A DNA stretch of 64,000 bases from Saccharibacillus endophyticus (GTDB taxonomy: Bacteria; Bacillota; Bacilli; Paenibacillales; Paenibacillaceae): NCBI RefSeq assembly GCF_013185185.1, contig NZ_JAAZWE010000006.1:124001-188000 (forward strand), in the 5' to 3' direction. Numbering within the stretch: position 1 is the first letter of the stretch; every line of letters begins with the position of its first letter. The notes under the pieces are model-generated. The model worked only from the letters and a program-made list of their open reading frames with translations. It was not told the DNA's origin and made no database searches. Positions 32,962 through 41,723 of this stretch are shown here, one piece after another. Both the position numbers and the translations under genes were made by a program.

Positions 32962-33891
32962 TCACGGCGCGACCGGCTGAAGCTCGGGCAACATACGATC
33001 AAAGCGCGAACGTTCCGATTCCAGCCACGGCGGGAGCATCAAGCGCTGTCCCAATTGATGTACGGCTTCATCCACGGCAAATCCCGGCGGGTCGGTCGCA
33101 ATCTCAAACAAAATTTCGCCATGTTCTTTAAAATAGACCGCTTCGAAGTAATTGCGATTTTTCACTTCGGTCGGCTTGAAGCCCTCTTCGACCAGTTGAT
33201 CGCGCCAGCGCAACAATTCCGCCTCGTCCTTCGCTCTCCAGGCAATATGATGGACCGTTCCGGCCCCCATCAATCCGCGAACCTTACCCTGCTCCATTAC
33301 GTCAATTCTATTGCCGGTCTCTCCATGAGCCTGAAAACGAATCCGCCCATTTTCCCGACCGATCTCGCTTAATCCCAACATGCGTTGAAGCACATCTGCA
33401 GTCCGCTCGGGCGCAGACGTTAACAATGTCGCTCCCGACAATCCGATAATCGCTTCATTTTCTCCGATCGCCCCAAAAGCTTCGCCGCGAAGCATTGTCG
33501 TCCGTCCTACGAGATCAAGTTTCAACCCGTCCGGATCTTCAAAAGATAATACCGGTTCTCCGAACAAAATCCGACTGCGGAAGTCCACGCCGAAGCGCTC
33601 CAGTCTTTCCTTCCAAAAAACCAACGAATCGATCGGAATGCCCAGTGCCGCCGTCTCGACCTGCCCGGTCCCGATTCTTCCCTTCGGCTGCTTCTGCCAT
33701 GGGAAAAAGGTCAGCAGCGTGCCCGGCGAACCTGCCGGGTCGCCAAAATACAGATGGTACACTTCGGGACGATCAAAGTTAACCGTTTTTTTCACCAGCC
33801 GCAATCCTAATACTCCCGTATAGAAATCGAGGGTTCTTTGTGCAGAGTTAACCATTGAAGTGATATGATGAATTCCCGCTGTCGTCGGCAT
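32962..33891 (-). CDS. Ring-cleaving dioxygenase, VOC/glyoxalase family (MhqO type), copy 1
   Basis: Cytoplasmic metal-dependent dioxygenase of 309 residues predicted to open hydroquinone or catechol rings. Two VOC modules are visible. Metal ligands appear as His in TAGIHHITSM, His in GTVHHIAWRA and Glu in GEILFEIATDPPGF, all in the expected order. AAAGGAGG lies seven bases before the ATG. It starts 27 bases after its paralogue ends, so the two form an operon. B. subtilis MhqE/MhqO relatives are induced by quinones; the same use is inferred here. Confidence 0.9.
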   Translation of the reverse strand: MPTTAGIHHITSMVNSAQRTLDFYTGVLGLRLVKKTVNFDRPEVYHLYFGDPAGSPGTLLTFFPWQKQPKGRIGTGQVETAALGIPIDSLVFWKERLERFGVDFRSRILFGEPVLSFEDPDGLKLDLVGRTTMLRGEAFGAIGENEAIIGLSGATLLTSAPERTADVLQRMLGLSEIGRENGRIRFQAHGETGNRIDVMEQGKVRGLMGAGTVHHIAWRAKDEAELLRWRDQLVEEGFKPTEVKNRNYFEAVYFKEHGEILFEIATDPPGFAVDEAVHQLGQRLMLPPWLESERSRFDRMLPELQPVAP

Positions 33892-33918
33892 CGCGCTGCC
33901 TCCTTTCGTTGTTGCTTC

Positions 33919-34890
33919 TTATTTTTCTTCCTTTTTCTCTTGCTTGCCTTCTTCGTTCAATTCCCGTACTTCAAACGGAATCAACGTCTGTTCAAGCTGT
34001 GTCCGATATTGCTCGTACCGTGCAGGCAGTTTCAACGCGGTTCCCATGCTTTCAGGCGTCTCGTCGTGCGCAAAGCCCGGAGGATCGGTCGCGATCTCGA
34101 ACAGAATTTCGCCATGCTCGCGGAAGTACACGGCATTGAAGTAATTGCGATCCTGCACCTGCGTCACGCCGTAACCGTTATCCGCCACATAGTCCTGCCA
34201 TTCCCTTTGATCCGCGTCGTCCGACGCTCTCCAGGCAATATGGTGCACCGTGCCGACGCCCATGGTGCCGCGAGCGATCGGGGTAAGCTTCAAGTCAATC
34301 ATGTTGCCGATATCCGACGTCGAGCGGTAGCGTGCCAGATCGCCGTCTTGCCCGACATATTCGAGCCCCATGACGTTCGCAAGCAAATCTGCCGTTTTTT
34401 CCGGATCGGCCGACAGCAGGGTCGCTCCGCCGAAGCCTTTGATCGCGGTCTCAGGGGTAACGCCGCCGAATGTCCAGGTATTCACTTCGCCTTCCTCCCG
34501 TTCTACCAGTTCCAAATGCAAACCATGCGGGTCATCGAATTCCAAATAGTTTTCGCCGAAACGATCAAAGTCGCGAACCGCTACGTTAAAGGAAGTCAGG
34601 CGTTCTTTCCAGAACGACAGCGAGCCGACCGGCACGACGAACGAGGTGATGCCGACTTGGCCTGCTCCGATCTTGCCCGGATACGCATTCGCCCAAGGGA
34701 AGAACGTCATGATCGTGCCCGGCTTGCCGCCGTCGTTGCCGAAGTAGAAGTGGTACGTCTCGGGATCGTCGAAGTTGACGGTTTGCTTGACCAAGCGCAG
34801 TCCGAGTACTCCTGCATAAAAGTCCACGTTTTCTTGAGGGTGACCTACGATTGCGGTGATATGGTGGATGCCTGCCGTTTGTTTTTTCAT
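33919..34890 (-). CDS. Ring-cleaving dioxygenase, VOC/glyoxalase family (MhqO type), copy 2
   Basis: A 323-residue paralogue of the downstream gene with the same metal-site motifs (TAGIHHITAI, GTVHHIAWRA, GEILFEIATDPPGF) and a Lys/Glu-rich tail. Shared blocks such as LGLRLVK-TVNFD and the metal-site motifs show a tandem duplication. GGAGG precedes the ATG. It is the first gene of the pair, and an MhqR-like operator lies just upstream. The predicted role is detoxification of quinones or catechols. Confidence 0.9.
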   Translation of the reverse strand: MKKQTAGIHHITAIVGHPQENVDFYAGVLGLRLVKQTVNFDDPETYHFYFGNDGGKPGTIMTFFPWANAYPGKIGAGQVGITSFVVPVGSLSFWKERLTSFNVAVRDFDRFGENYLEFDDPHGLHLELVEREEGEVNTWTFGGVTPETAIKGFGGATLLSADPEKTADLLANVMGLEYVGQDGDLARYRSTSDIGNMIDLKLTPIARGTMGVGTVHHIAWRASDDADQREWQDYVADNGYGVTQVQDRNYFNAVYFREHGEILFEIATDPPGFAHDETPESMGTALKLPARYEQYRTQLEQTLIPFEVRELNEEGKQEKKEEK

Positions 34891-34915
34891 GTGGATAACC
34901 TCCGTTTTTATTTTA

Positions 34916-34982
34916 TATTAAGAATCTTTAATTTGAAGTATTTCCGATGTGTGCTTATCATATCTTGAATTAAAGATAATGT
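34916..34982 (-). promoter_or_regulatory. MhqR-like operator pair upstream of the dioxygenase operon
   Basis: TATCTTGAATTAAAGATA at about 34962 matches, as I recall it, the B. subtilis MhqR operator TATCTCGAATTCGAGATA at 15 of 18 positions. A second, weaker copy (ATCTTTAATTTGAAG, about 34928) lies nearer the gene. Two boxes flanking a promoter would suit repression by a quinone-sensing MarR-family protein. Confidence 0.6.
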
Positions 34983-35072
34983 CAACAGCGAAGATTCATC
35001 TTTCAAAAAATCCTGTTATGATCGCAAAAAACCTACCCCGAAAGGGGCAGGCTTCGCTTCCCTGGCAGCCGA

Positions 35073-36239
35073 TCAAAGATACAAAGCCCCATCCGCCACC
35101 ATACGTTCTCCTGCGGCAATCTTCACCGACGTCCATTTCGCATCTTCCCCGGCCCAAAAGCGATCATCCGGCGACAATCCCAGCGGCAGGAACACGGTCG
35201 AGCATAAGTACAAACTCCCTACGCTGATGTACCCCTCCGCAAGCTCCGGCTGATGCCCGTACAAGCCCGGAGTCAACCATCCCTGCCCGTCCAGCGTACC
35301 GGGAGCCTGCATGATGCGCCGAATCACGGCGGTCAATGCACCGCGTACCTGCGCCGGCACGATCTTTTCCTCCAAAAAATGTTGAAGAGACGCCTGCGCC
35401 AGATGCTGGAACGCCCCGAAGCGGTAGACGATCGAACGACCGATCGGCGGGTACGTGCCGTCGGGCGCGATCATATGCTCCAACACCGACGCGTAACGCG
35501 CGGCTCTCGCCAGCACGGTATCCGCAATCTCGGCGTAACCGGGCGACGTATCGCGAAGCAGTCCTACCAGATCCACAAGCATCGGCTGGATCACGAAGCT
35601 GTTGTAGTAGTCCCAATGAAAGTCTTTGCCATCCCCGTACATGCCGTCGCCTTTGTACCAGTCCAGATGCAGATGCAGCGCCAGATCGATCCGCATCCGG
35701 TCATGCTCTTCGTCGCCCAGCAGATACAGCGCCGCTTCGACCATGGCGCTGAACAGCAGCCAATTGGTCTTCGGCGGAACGGTTCGGCGCGTGCGGCGCA
35801 GTTCCGTCATCAGACGCTGCTTGACCGGCTCGGACAGTTGACCGGCGATCATCTTCGGAGCACGCACCAGCGCATGGGCCAGAAAAGCGGCATCGACCAG
35901 CGGCTGACCGATATCGGAAAAGTTCATGTAATCGGGCGAAGCCGGATCGGTCGCGGCGTCGATGCCATTGCGTACCTTTTCCGCATAAGCCGCACGGAGC
36001 GCCTCCTCCTCGCCTTCAAGCCCCTCCGACTCCAACCAGGGTGCCATGCCGCAGATCAGACGTCCGAACGCCTCCAGACACGCATAGGGAGCACGATCCG
36101 GATGAAAATCAATCGGCAGGCATTCCTTTAACTTACGTTCGCCGAGCGCGTTCAATACAGGGTCCGCAATCGTCAGCATCGTATCCAGCCAATACTGCCG
36201 TGCTTCTTTTCCGCTTGCGATCTCTTGTTGATCTACCAT
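35073..36239 (-). CDS. DUF2264 protein, putative glycoside hydrolase
   Basis: Predicted 388-residue cytoplasmic enzyme with an alpha/alpha-barrel-like composition. DUF2264 signatures include FHPDRAPYACLEAFGRLICGMAPWL, YMNFSDIGQPLVDAAFLAHAL and KDFHWDYYNSFVIQPML. Members are linked to polysaccharide loci, and some are uronate-specific exo-hydrolases (family GH154); that activity is inferred here. The ATG overlaps the end of the GH88 gene by seven bases, implying translational coupling. Together the pair would process acidic, lyase-generated oligosaccharides. Confidence 0.85.
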   Translation of the reverse strand: MVDQQEIASGKEARQYWLDTMLTIADPVLNALGERKLKECLPIDFHPDRAPYACLEAFGRLICGMAPWLESEGLEGEEEALRAAYAEKVRNGIDAATDPASPDYMNFSDIGQPLVDAAFLAHALVRAPKMIAGQLSEPVKQRLMTELRRTRRTVPPKTNWLLFSAMVEAALYLLGDEEHDRMRIDLALHLHLDWYKGDGMYGDGKDFHWDYYNSFVIQPMLVDLVGLLRDTSPGYAEIADTVLARAARYASVLEHMIAPDGTYPPIGRSIVYRFGAFQHLAQASLQHFLEEKIVPAQVRGALTAVIRRIMQAPGTLDGQGWLTPGLYGHQPELAEGYISVGSLYLCSTVFLPLGLSPDDRFWAGEDAKWTSVKIAAGERMVADGALYL

Positions 36240-37399
36240 AAGTGCTTATCCTGATTCAAGAAACGAAGCACGGCTTCAATAAAGAAGTAATCTCCGTAGA
36301 TGATCGGAATTTCGTGTTCGCCGCCGTGGTAAGCAACGCTTCCCCCGCCGACGATTCCGTCCTCCTGAGGATTCCAGTTCACGAATTTCGCCTCGGTCGC
36401 TCGAAGCATGCGCAGTGCAGCTTTGATATACATATTCCGCTCATGGTCGGGCACGGCTTCGGCAATCTCCAACAACCCGCATGCCGCGCACATCGCTGCC
36501 GTCGTATCGTACACGACCGGTTCGGCAGGCGCGCGGAAGTCTGCCAGCGGCAAGTCTCCTGTCGAAGCGACATTGGCGATAAAATAATGCGCGATACGCT
36601 TGGCGGCATCCAAATAATCCTGATTTCCCGTATGACGGTGGCTCAAAGCCATGCCGTAGAGCGCCCAGGCCTGTCCTCTGCTCCATGAAGAACCGCTTTC
36701 GAATCCTTGTCCGCCCGGATTTTCCAACACCGAACCGTCAGCCGGGTCAAAGATCATGATATGGTTCGACGAACCGTCTCCCCGCAGCGTGGTACGCAAT
36801 ACCGTATCCGTATGCAAAATGGCGATATCCCGGTATCTCGGGTCCTGCGTTTCGTCGCTTGCCCAGTACAATAACGGAATGTTCATCAGGCAATCGATAA
36901 TCATCCAACCCGATCGATTATGGCCTGGATCATCGTTCCATGCGCGCAGGAATTGCCCCGCCGGATTGTAGCGTCCTGCCAAAATATTCGCTGCGTGCAG
37001 TCCCCGTGTCCGCGAGCGCGGATTGCCGGTCAGCCGATAATCGGCAACCGCCGAATGCAGCCACATGAATCCGACGTCGTGATGCAGACCGTCGAAGCCG
37101 TGAAGCGCGGTATCCAACCGTTCCTCGACCTGCTCCGCCGCCGTCCGGTAAGCACCGTCTCCGGTTGCCTGATACATCTGCCACAGCATCCCCGGCCAAA
37201 AACCGTTCGTCCACCAGTAAATATCTTTTTCGCCCAAATCCTCGTAACGTCCGTTCACCGGGATATAAGGAATATTCGCGCCGATTCGAGCACATTCTGC
37301 CGACATTTTGGTTTGAAGTTTATCCCAAGTACTCTCCAGCCACATCCGATCTTCGCTGTTGATGGGCTTGCCCGCCTGCTTTTCTACATTCGTATTCAT
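36233..37399 (-). CDS. Glycoside hydrolase family 88, unsaturated glucuronyl hydrolase
   Basis: Predicted cytoplasmic enzyme of 388 residues that hydrates and removes 4,5-unsaturated glucuronic acid from oligosaccharides made by lyases. The catalytic-region Asp residues are in LHHDVGFMWLHSA and WMIIDCLMNIPLLYWAS. The sugar-binding segment IMIFDPADGSV, WSRGQAWALYGMAL and the C-terminal VAYHGGEHEIPIIYGDYFF are typical of the family. The start is the ATG at 37399 with GGGAG upstream; a GTG four codons earlier is less likely. It is divergent from an AraC regulator that probably controls it. Confidence 0.9.
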   Translation of the reverse strand: MNTNVEKQAGKPINSEDRMWLESTWDKLQTKMSAECARIGANIPYIPVNGRYEDLGEKDIYWWTNGFWPGMLWQMYQATGDGAYRTAAEQVEERLDTALHGFDGLHHDVGFMWLHSAVADYRLTGNPRSRTRGLHAANILAGRYNPAGQFLRAWNDDPGHNRSGWMIIDCLMNIPLLYWASDETQDPRYRDIAILHTDTVLRTTLRGDGSSNHIMIFDPADGSVLENPGGQGFESGSSWSRGQAWALYGMALSHRHTGNQDYLDAAKRIAHYFIANVASTGDLPLADFRAPAEPVVYDTTAAMCAACGLLEIAEAVPDHERNMYIKAALRMLRATEAKFVNWNPQEDGIVGGGSVAYHGGEHEIPIIYGDYFFIEAVLRFLNQDKHLW

Positions 37400-37531
37400 G
37401 CCGATCTTCACTCCCTCGTCAAAGTGATCATCCTTGTACCTTCCTCTTTACTATAAAATCTTGCAGGGACATAAAGCGATAATCTATAATGAGCGAAAAC
37501 TGACACATTGTGCGAATGAGAGGAGACTCCT

Positions 37532-38317
37532 ATGCTCAAGCTGGTAAAGTGCGGCTTCAATTCGACCCATCCTGAAGGGATTTTGATCGATCGTCCGCAG
37601 GGTTCGGGCTACTATGTTTTCGTCTTGTTCAAAAGCCGGACGCAAATCGAACTTACGGGTCGAAGCCTGATCGCGAACCCGGATACGTGGATGATCTTCC
37701 GGCCGGATACTCCTTATCGTTACCGCAATCTGGACCGCACCTTCGTTAACGATTGGCTGCATTTCGGCGGAGAAGAAGCGGAAGCGCTGCTCAGCGACTT
37801 GAAATTGCCGCTGGACGAACCCGTTCCTGCCGTCTATTCGGCTTCCCTGTCGCGCCTGGTGATGGAGCTTCAACGCAGCGTCTGGCTCGGCGGCCCGCTG
37901 CAAGAACGAATTATCGCGTCCGACTTGACCGGCTTTCTGATGAAGCTGGGCAATTTGCGCAGCCTGCGCCCAAGGCCCGAACGGACGGATCGTTATTTCC
38001 CGCAGCTGTCCGAAATCCGAAGCCGACTCTACAGCACGCCGCAGCAGCGATACACGATCGACGAACTGGCAGCGGAAGTCGGCTTGAGTCGCTCCCATTT
38101 TCAACATGTCTACAAGGAACTGTTCGGCTGTCCCGTGTCGCTCGATATGATCCATAGCCGCTTGGAATTCGCGAAGTATCTGCTGGAAAACGGTGCTCAA
38201 CCTGTTGGCGTGATCTCGAATCTATGCGGATACGACAACGAAACGCACTTTATGCGGCAGTTCAAAAAGTTCACCGGACGCACGCCGAGCGGATATCGGA
38301 AAAGTTTGCGGACATAA
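37532..38317 (+). CDS. AraC-family transcriptional regulator with cupin-like sensor
   Basis: Soluble regulator of 261 residues. The N-terminal half looks like an AraC-type ligand-binding cupin (GSGYYVFVLFKSRTQIELTG, WMIFRPDTPYRYRNLD). The C-terminal 100 residues carry the two helix-turn-helix motifs (IDELAAEVGLSRSHFQHVYK and PVGVISNLCGYDNETHFMRQ). AGAGGAG precedes the ATG. The 132-base divergent gap with GH88 should contain its operator; I see no clear repeat there. Predicted activator of the GH88 and DUF2264 pair. Confidence 0.9.
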   Translation: MLKLVKCGFNSTHPEGILIDRPQGSGYYVFVLFKSRTQIELTGRSLIANPDTWMIFRPDTPYRYRNLDRTFVNDWLHFGGEEAEALLSDLKLPLDEPVPAVYSASLSRLVMELQRSVWLGGPLQERIIASDLTGFLMKLGNLRSLRPRPERTDRYFPQLSEIRSRLYSTPQQRYTIDELAAEVGLSRSHFQHVYKELFGCPVSLDMIHSRLEFAKYLLENGAQPVGVISNLCGYDNETHFMRQFKKFTGRTPSGYRKSLRT

Positions 38318-38423
38318 AACGTACATTGCCCGGGAAATAAGAAAGAAAAGCCCAATTATCTTCTGTACAAACTTTCAAAATCGGCTTACGATTTATCGGA
38401 AGAGGATCGAAGAAAGGACGTTA

Positions 38424-39605
38424 ATGAATATGTTGAAAGCACGTACAGTCAATCAATTGCATCAAATACTGAGAAAAAGCATCGAAAACCACGAAATTGC
38501 GGGCGCTAATCTGATGGTTATTCAAGATGGCGAGGAAGTGTTTTACCATCAAGACGGATTCGCTGATTTGGATCATCAAAGCCCAATGGCTCGCGATACG
38601 ATCTTCCGCCTGTATTCGATGACCAAGCCGATTACCGCGACTGCGATTATGATGCTGCTGGAGCGCGGGGAAATCGATCTGTTTGATCCCGTAAGCCTTT
38701 ACATCCCGAGCTTCCGTAATCCGATGGTGGAAAAAGACGGAGCGCTCGTACCTGCGATGCGTGAAATCAATATTCAGGATTTGCTGAATATGACCTCGGG
38801 ACTGGTATACGGCGGAGAAAACCGAGCCGGACGGCATACGGACGCTCTGTTCAAGGAACTGAATCAGCGTCTTCACGGCGGCACGCCGATGAGCACGTTG
38901 GAGTTTGCCAGCCGCTTAGGCGAAGGCCCTCTGGCTTTTGAGCCCGGCTCCGACTGGACGTACGGCGCTTCCGCGGATGTGCTGAGCGCCATTGTGGAGA
39001 CGGTGAGCGGGAAGCGTTACGGCGAGTTTTTGCAACAGGAAATCTTTGAACCGCTGGACATGGTCGACACGGGATTTTGGTTATCCGAAACGCAACGCAG
39101 CCGACTGGCGAAAACGGTCCAAAACGACGGCGAAGGCAGATTGAAGCTGTATGCGGACAACCACTTGGGCGTGCTGCACCAACTGGATCGCGAGCCTGCA
39201 TTCGAATCGGGCGGCGCCGGCCTGGCTTCCACAATCGTCGATGCGGCGAAGTTTACGACAATGCTGATGAACGAAGGACGACTGAACGGCGTACGGCTGC
39301 TCAATCCGAAAACGGTTCAAAAAATGACGACGCCGAGCCTGACTTCCCGACAGCAGAAAAGGTTCGAAGGCTGGCATTCCCTCGTCGGCCATAGCTACGG
39401 CAATCAGATGCGCATCATGACTCACCCGGGACAAGCCGGTTTAACGGGCAGCGCAGGCGAATACGGATGGGACGGTTGGCTGGGTGCTTACTTCGCCAAC
39501 AGTCCGCAAGATAAGCTGACCTTCCTGTTCATGGTACAAAAAAGAGACGCGGGTACGCTGCCCATCACGCGCAAGTTGAGAAATATCGTATTTTCCGCAA
39601 TCTGA
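38424..39605 (+). CDS. Serine hydrolase, beta-lactamase/EstB (class C-like) family
   Basis: Soluble 393-residue member of the beta-lactamase-related serine hydrolases, probably an esterase or D-amino-acid peptidase rather than a resistance enzyme. The nucleophile motif SxxK is SMTK (in IFRLYSMTKPIT), and the Tyr motif is seen as DWTYGASADVL. The C-terminal HPGQAGLTGSAGEYGW region supplies the third (H/K)xG-type motif. There is no signal peptide, so it acts inside the cell. GAAAGGA lies before the ATG. It is monocistronic, ending in a terminator. Confidence 0.87.
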   Translation: MNMLKARTVNQLHQILRKSIENHEIAGANLMVIQDGEEVFYHQDGFADLDHQSPMARDTIFRLYSMTKPITATAIMMLLERGEIDLFDPVSLYIPSFRNPMVEKDGALVPAMREINIQDLLNMTSGLVYGGENRAGRHTDALFKELNQRLHGGTPMSTLEFASRLGEGPLAFEPGSDWTYGASADVLSAIVETVSGKRYGEFLQQEIFEPLDMVDTGFWLSETQRSRLAKTVQNDGEGRLKLYADNHLGVLHQLDREPAFESGGAGLASTIVDAAKFTTMLMNEGRLNGVRLLNPKTVQKMTTPSLTSRQQKRFEGWHSLVGHSYGNQMRIMTHPGQAGLTGSAGEYGWDGWLGAYFANSPQDKLTFLFMVQKRDAGTLPITRKLRNIVFSAI

Positions 39606-39634
39606 AGGCAAAGATCGGCGCCCCGGCGCCCGAA

Positions 39635-39683
39635 AAGCCCGCTTCGGGAGGATATTCCTTTTCCTCCTGCAGCAGGCTTTTTT
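39635..39683. terminator. Shared terminator between serine hydrolase and diguanylate cyclase genes
   Basis: AGCCcGCT and AGCaGGCT enclose a GGAGGA/TCCTCC stem, followed on plus by seven T residues. On the minus strand it is followed by CTTTTCGG. It lies between two converging genes. Confidence 0.75.
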
Positions 39684-39703
39684 TCGTTTTCGCGCAGATG
39701 CTT

Positions 39704-41275
39704 TCAGTCGAACAATACGCTTCGGTTTCGACCCGATTCCTTTGCCCGGTAAAGAGCAAGGTCCGCTTTTCGAAACAAAACTTCCGGAGCCGATTCGATG
39801 CTGCGGACAGCGATGCCGAGAGAGATCGTGATTGTCCGCGGAACAGGCATCAGGCTGCGCTCGACGGTGCTTCGGATTCGCTCCGCCGCCATGAGAGCTT
39901 CTTTTTCGCCGGTCTCATGCAACAGCAGCACGAACTCCTCCCCCCCGTAACGGAAGCAGCGGTTGTCGATTCCCGTCTGAGCGGACAAAACAGCTCCGAA
40001 TTCTTTCAATACTTCATCGCCTTTTTGATGTCCGTAGGTATCGTTGACGGACTTGAAATGATCGATATCGAGAAACACGACGGCAAACTTTTTGTTTTGC
40101 TCCATCCACTCTTCCGTCACGCGTTCCAGCATGCGGCGATTCAAAAGATTCGTCAGCGGATCGTGGTTCGCTTCGCGAAGCAAATAAGCTTCCGCCTCGC
40201 GGCTTTTTCTATCGGCCAGCAAAATTGCTTCTTTCAGCATCTTCGTCTCGTAATTCCACGCATCGACGTCGGGAATTTCCTTCGGCGATCTGCGGTTAGC
40301 CATGTTTTCGGTGTACCGCGCCAGAATATTCAAAGGCAAGGACAATTTATGGGAAACATACAAAGTGATCAGGATGACGATAACCACCGCCGGAAGCATA
40401 TACATATTGGTTTCGAGCGTGGATGCTTCGGCGAACCCCAGCACGTTTTCGTAAGGAGTCTGAAATACGACGCGCCAGCCGGTTTGCGGAATCGTCGCAT
40501 AACCCGCCAGGTATCGATCGCCGTCCTGCTGATCGATCGCTGCCAATCCGATTTCTCTCGCCGAAAAGGCCTGCTGCTCCAGCGAATCGCTCGCCGTTTC
40601 GCCGATCAGTCTTTCGTTGGGGTAATACACGTATTTACTCGATTCGTCGATCACGTAAAAATAAGAGCCGTCGTCTTTTCGGTTTTGGGTACCGAGAATT
40701 TCGCCGAGCCGATTTTCTTCTTTGAGATAAATGGATCCTGCGATTATTCCGTAATACGTGCCGTCTTGAGCAAACAAAGGTTGGCTGACCGTCACCAAAT
40801 ATCGTCCGGTCGGTCCTACGTAAGGAGAAGAAATGGAAGGGATTTTAGCGGAGAGCGCTTGAACGATTTGCGGAGTCGCAATCTTTTTCCCCGTCAAACC
40901 GAGATTGGGAGCACTGTAGCTCAGAACCGCTTTTTCGTTAATGATGACGACCGAGTTGAAAAAGCCGTTCGACTTTTTGAAATATTCCAAATCACGCTGC
41001 GCCATCTACGGCGTATAATCCGCGGTCGCGGCAAAAGCGGCCGCTTCCTGCAAAGACTTCTGCATCGTTTCGATCGCGGTACTTCCGATCCTTGCCAGTT
41101 CTTCGGCATGATATTCGTTCAACCTCAGCGTTTGGGCAGCCAGCGCGTCGCGTCCGTTCGTATAACTGGCCAGCGATCCGATTCCCGCGGACGAAAGAAG
41201 AATAAACACCGATAGCAAACCGATAACGGTGGATAATTTTATCCCTTTGGCAAACCTTCCCGAATTCCTTTTCAT
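39704..41275 (-). pseudogene. Cache-sensor diguanylate cyclase interrupted by an in-frame TAG
   Basis: Two abutting frames form one gene in the same phase. 41275-41009 encodes the N-terminal helix (KLSTVIGLLSVFILLSSAG) and the start of a Cache sensor. A TAG at 41008-41006 follows ATADYTP and is directly followed by ATG GCG CAG. The rest encodes the remaining sensor, a second helix (MYMLPAVVIVILITLYVSHK) and a complete GGDEF domain with active site RYGGEEFVLLL and substrate loop LDIDHFKSVNDTYGHQKGDE. No RxxD inhibitory site precedes GGEEF. Everything else is intact, so the break looks recent, translationally bypassed by the adjacent ATG, or an assembly error. A sigma-D-like promoter lies upstream. 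Confidence 0.82.
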
Positions 41276-41332
41276 GGTTTTCTTCTCCTCGACAGCAAAA
41301 TGGCCGCCGGAACCGGCGTCTTCTTATCTTTT

Positions 41333-41359
41333 ATATCGGAAATATAATACGATTTTTTT
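41333..41359 (-). promoter_or_regulatory. Sigma-D-like promoter of the cyclase gene
   Basis: Minus strand AAAA, 15 bases, TCCGATAT, against consensus TAAA-N15-GCCGATAT, about 60 bases upstream of the start codon. Confidence 0.6.
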
Positions 41360-41420
41360 CGACAATAAACGAATTCTTTTTACAACATAAGGGACTAAAG
41401 TCGTATAAGCAAAAGAAACG

Positions 41421-41455
41421 CAAAAATCCCCTTACTCCGCAAGGAGTAAGGGGAT
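41421..41455 (-). terminator. Terminator of the tRNA pair
   Basis: ATCCCCTTACTCC and GGAGTAAGGGGAT form a 13-bp stem around a GCAA loop; on minus it runs into TTTTTGCG just after the tRNA-Ile2 gene. Confidence 0.9.
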
Positions 41456-41464
41456 TCGCCATAA

Positions 41465-41538
41465 TGGACCCTACAGGACTCGAACCTGTGACCAACCGGT
41501 TATGAGCCGGTAGCTCTAACCAACTGAGCTAAGGGTCC
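41465..41538 (-). tRNA. tRNA with CAT anticodon, most likely tRNA-Ile2 (lysidine-modified)
   Basis: A 74-base tRNA: acceptor GGACCCT/AGGGTCC, D arm AGCTCAGTTGGTTAGAGCT, anticodon loop CTCATAA (CAT), T loop GGTTCGAGTCC, discriminator A. C4-G69 and C5-G68 plus overall likeness to the B. subtilis Ile2 gene favour the lysidine-modified isoleucine tRNA over elongator Met. CCA is not encoded. Confidence 0.88.
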
Positions 41539-41585
41539 TGGTTCCAAAGCAGCCGTAAGGCTGGTTCGGGACAGCCAAACTGTAA

Positions 41586-41659
<74 letters not shown>

Positions 41660-41723
41660 ACATTGTGCAAGCTGTTATTTCGAACAGCGACAATGAATAG
41701 TATAGCTTTTTTGACCAAGTAAG

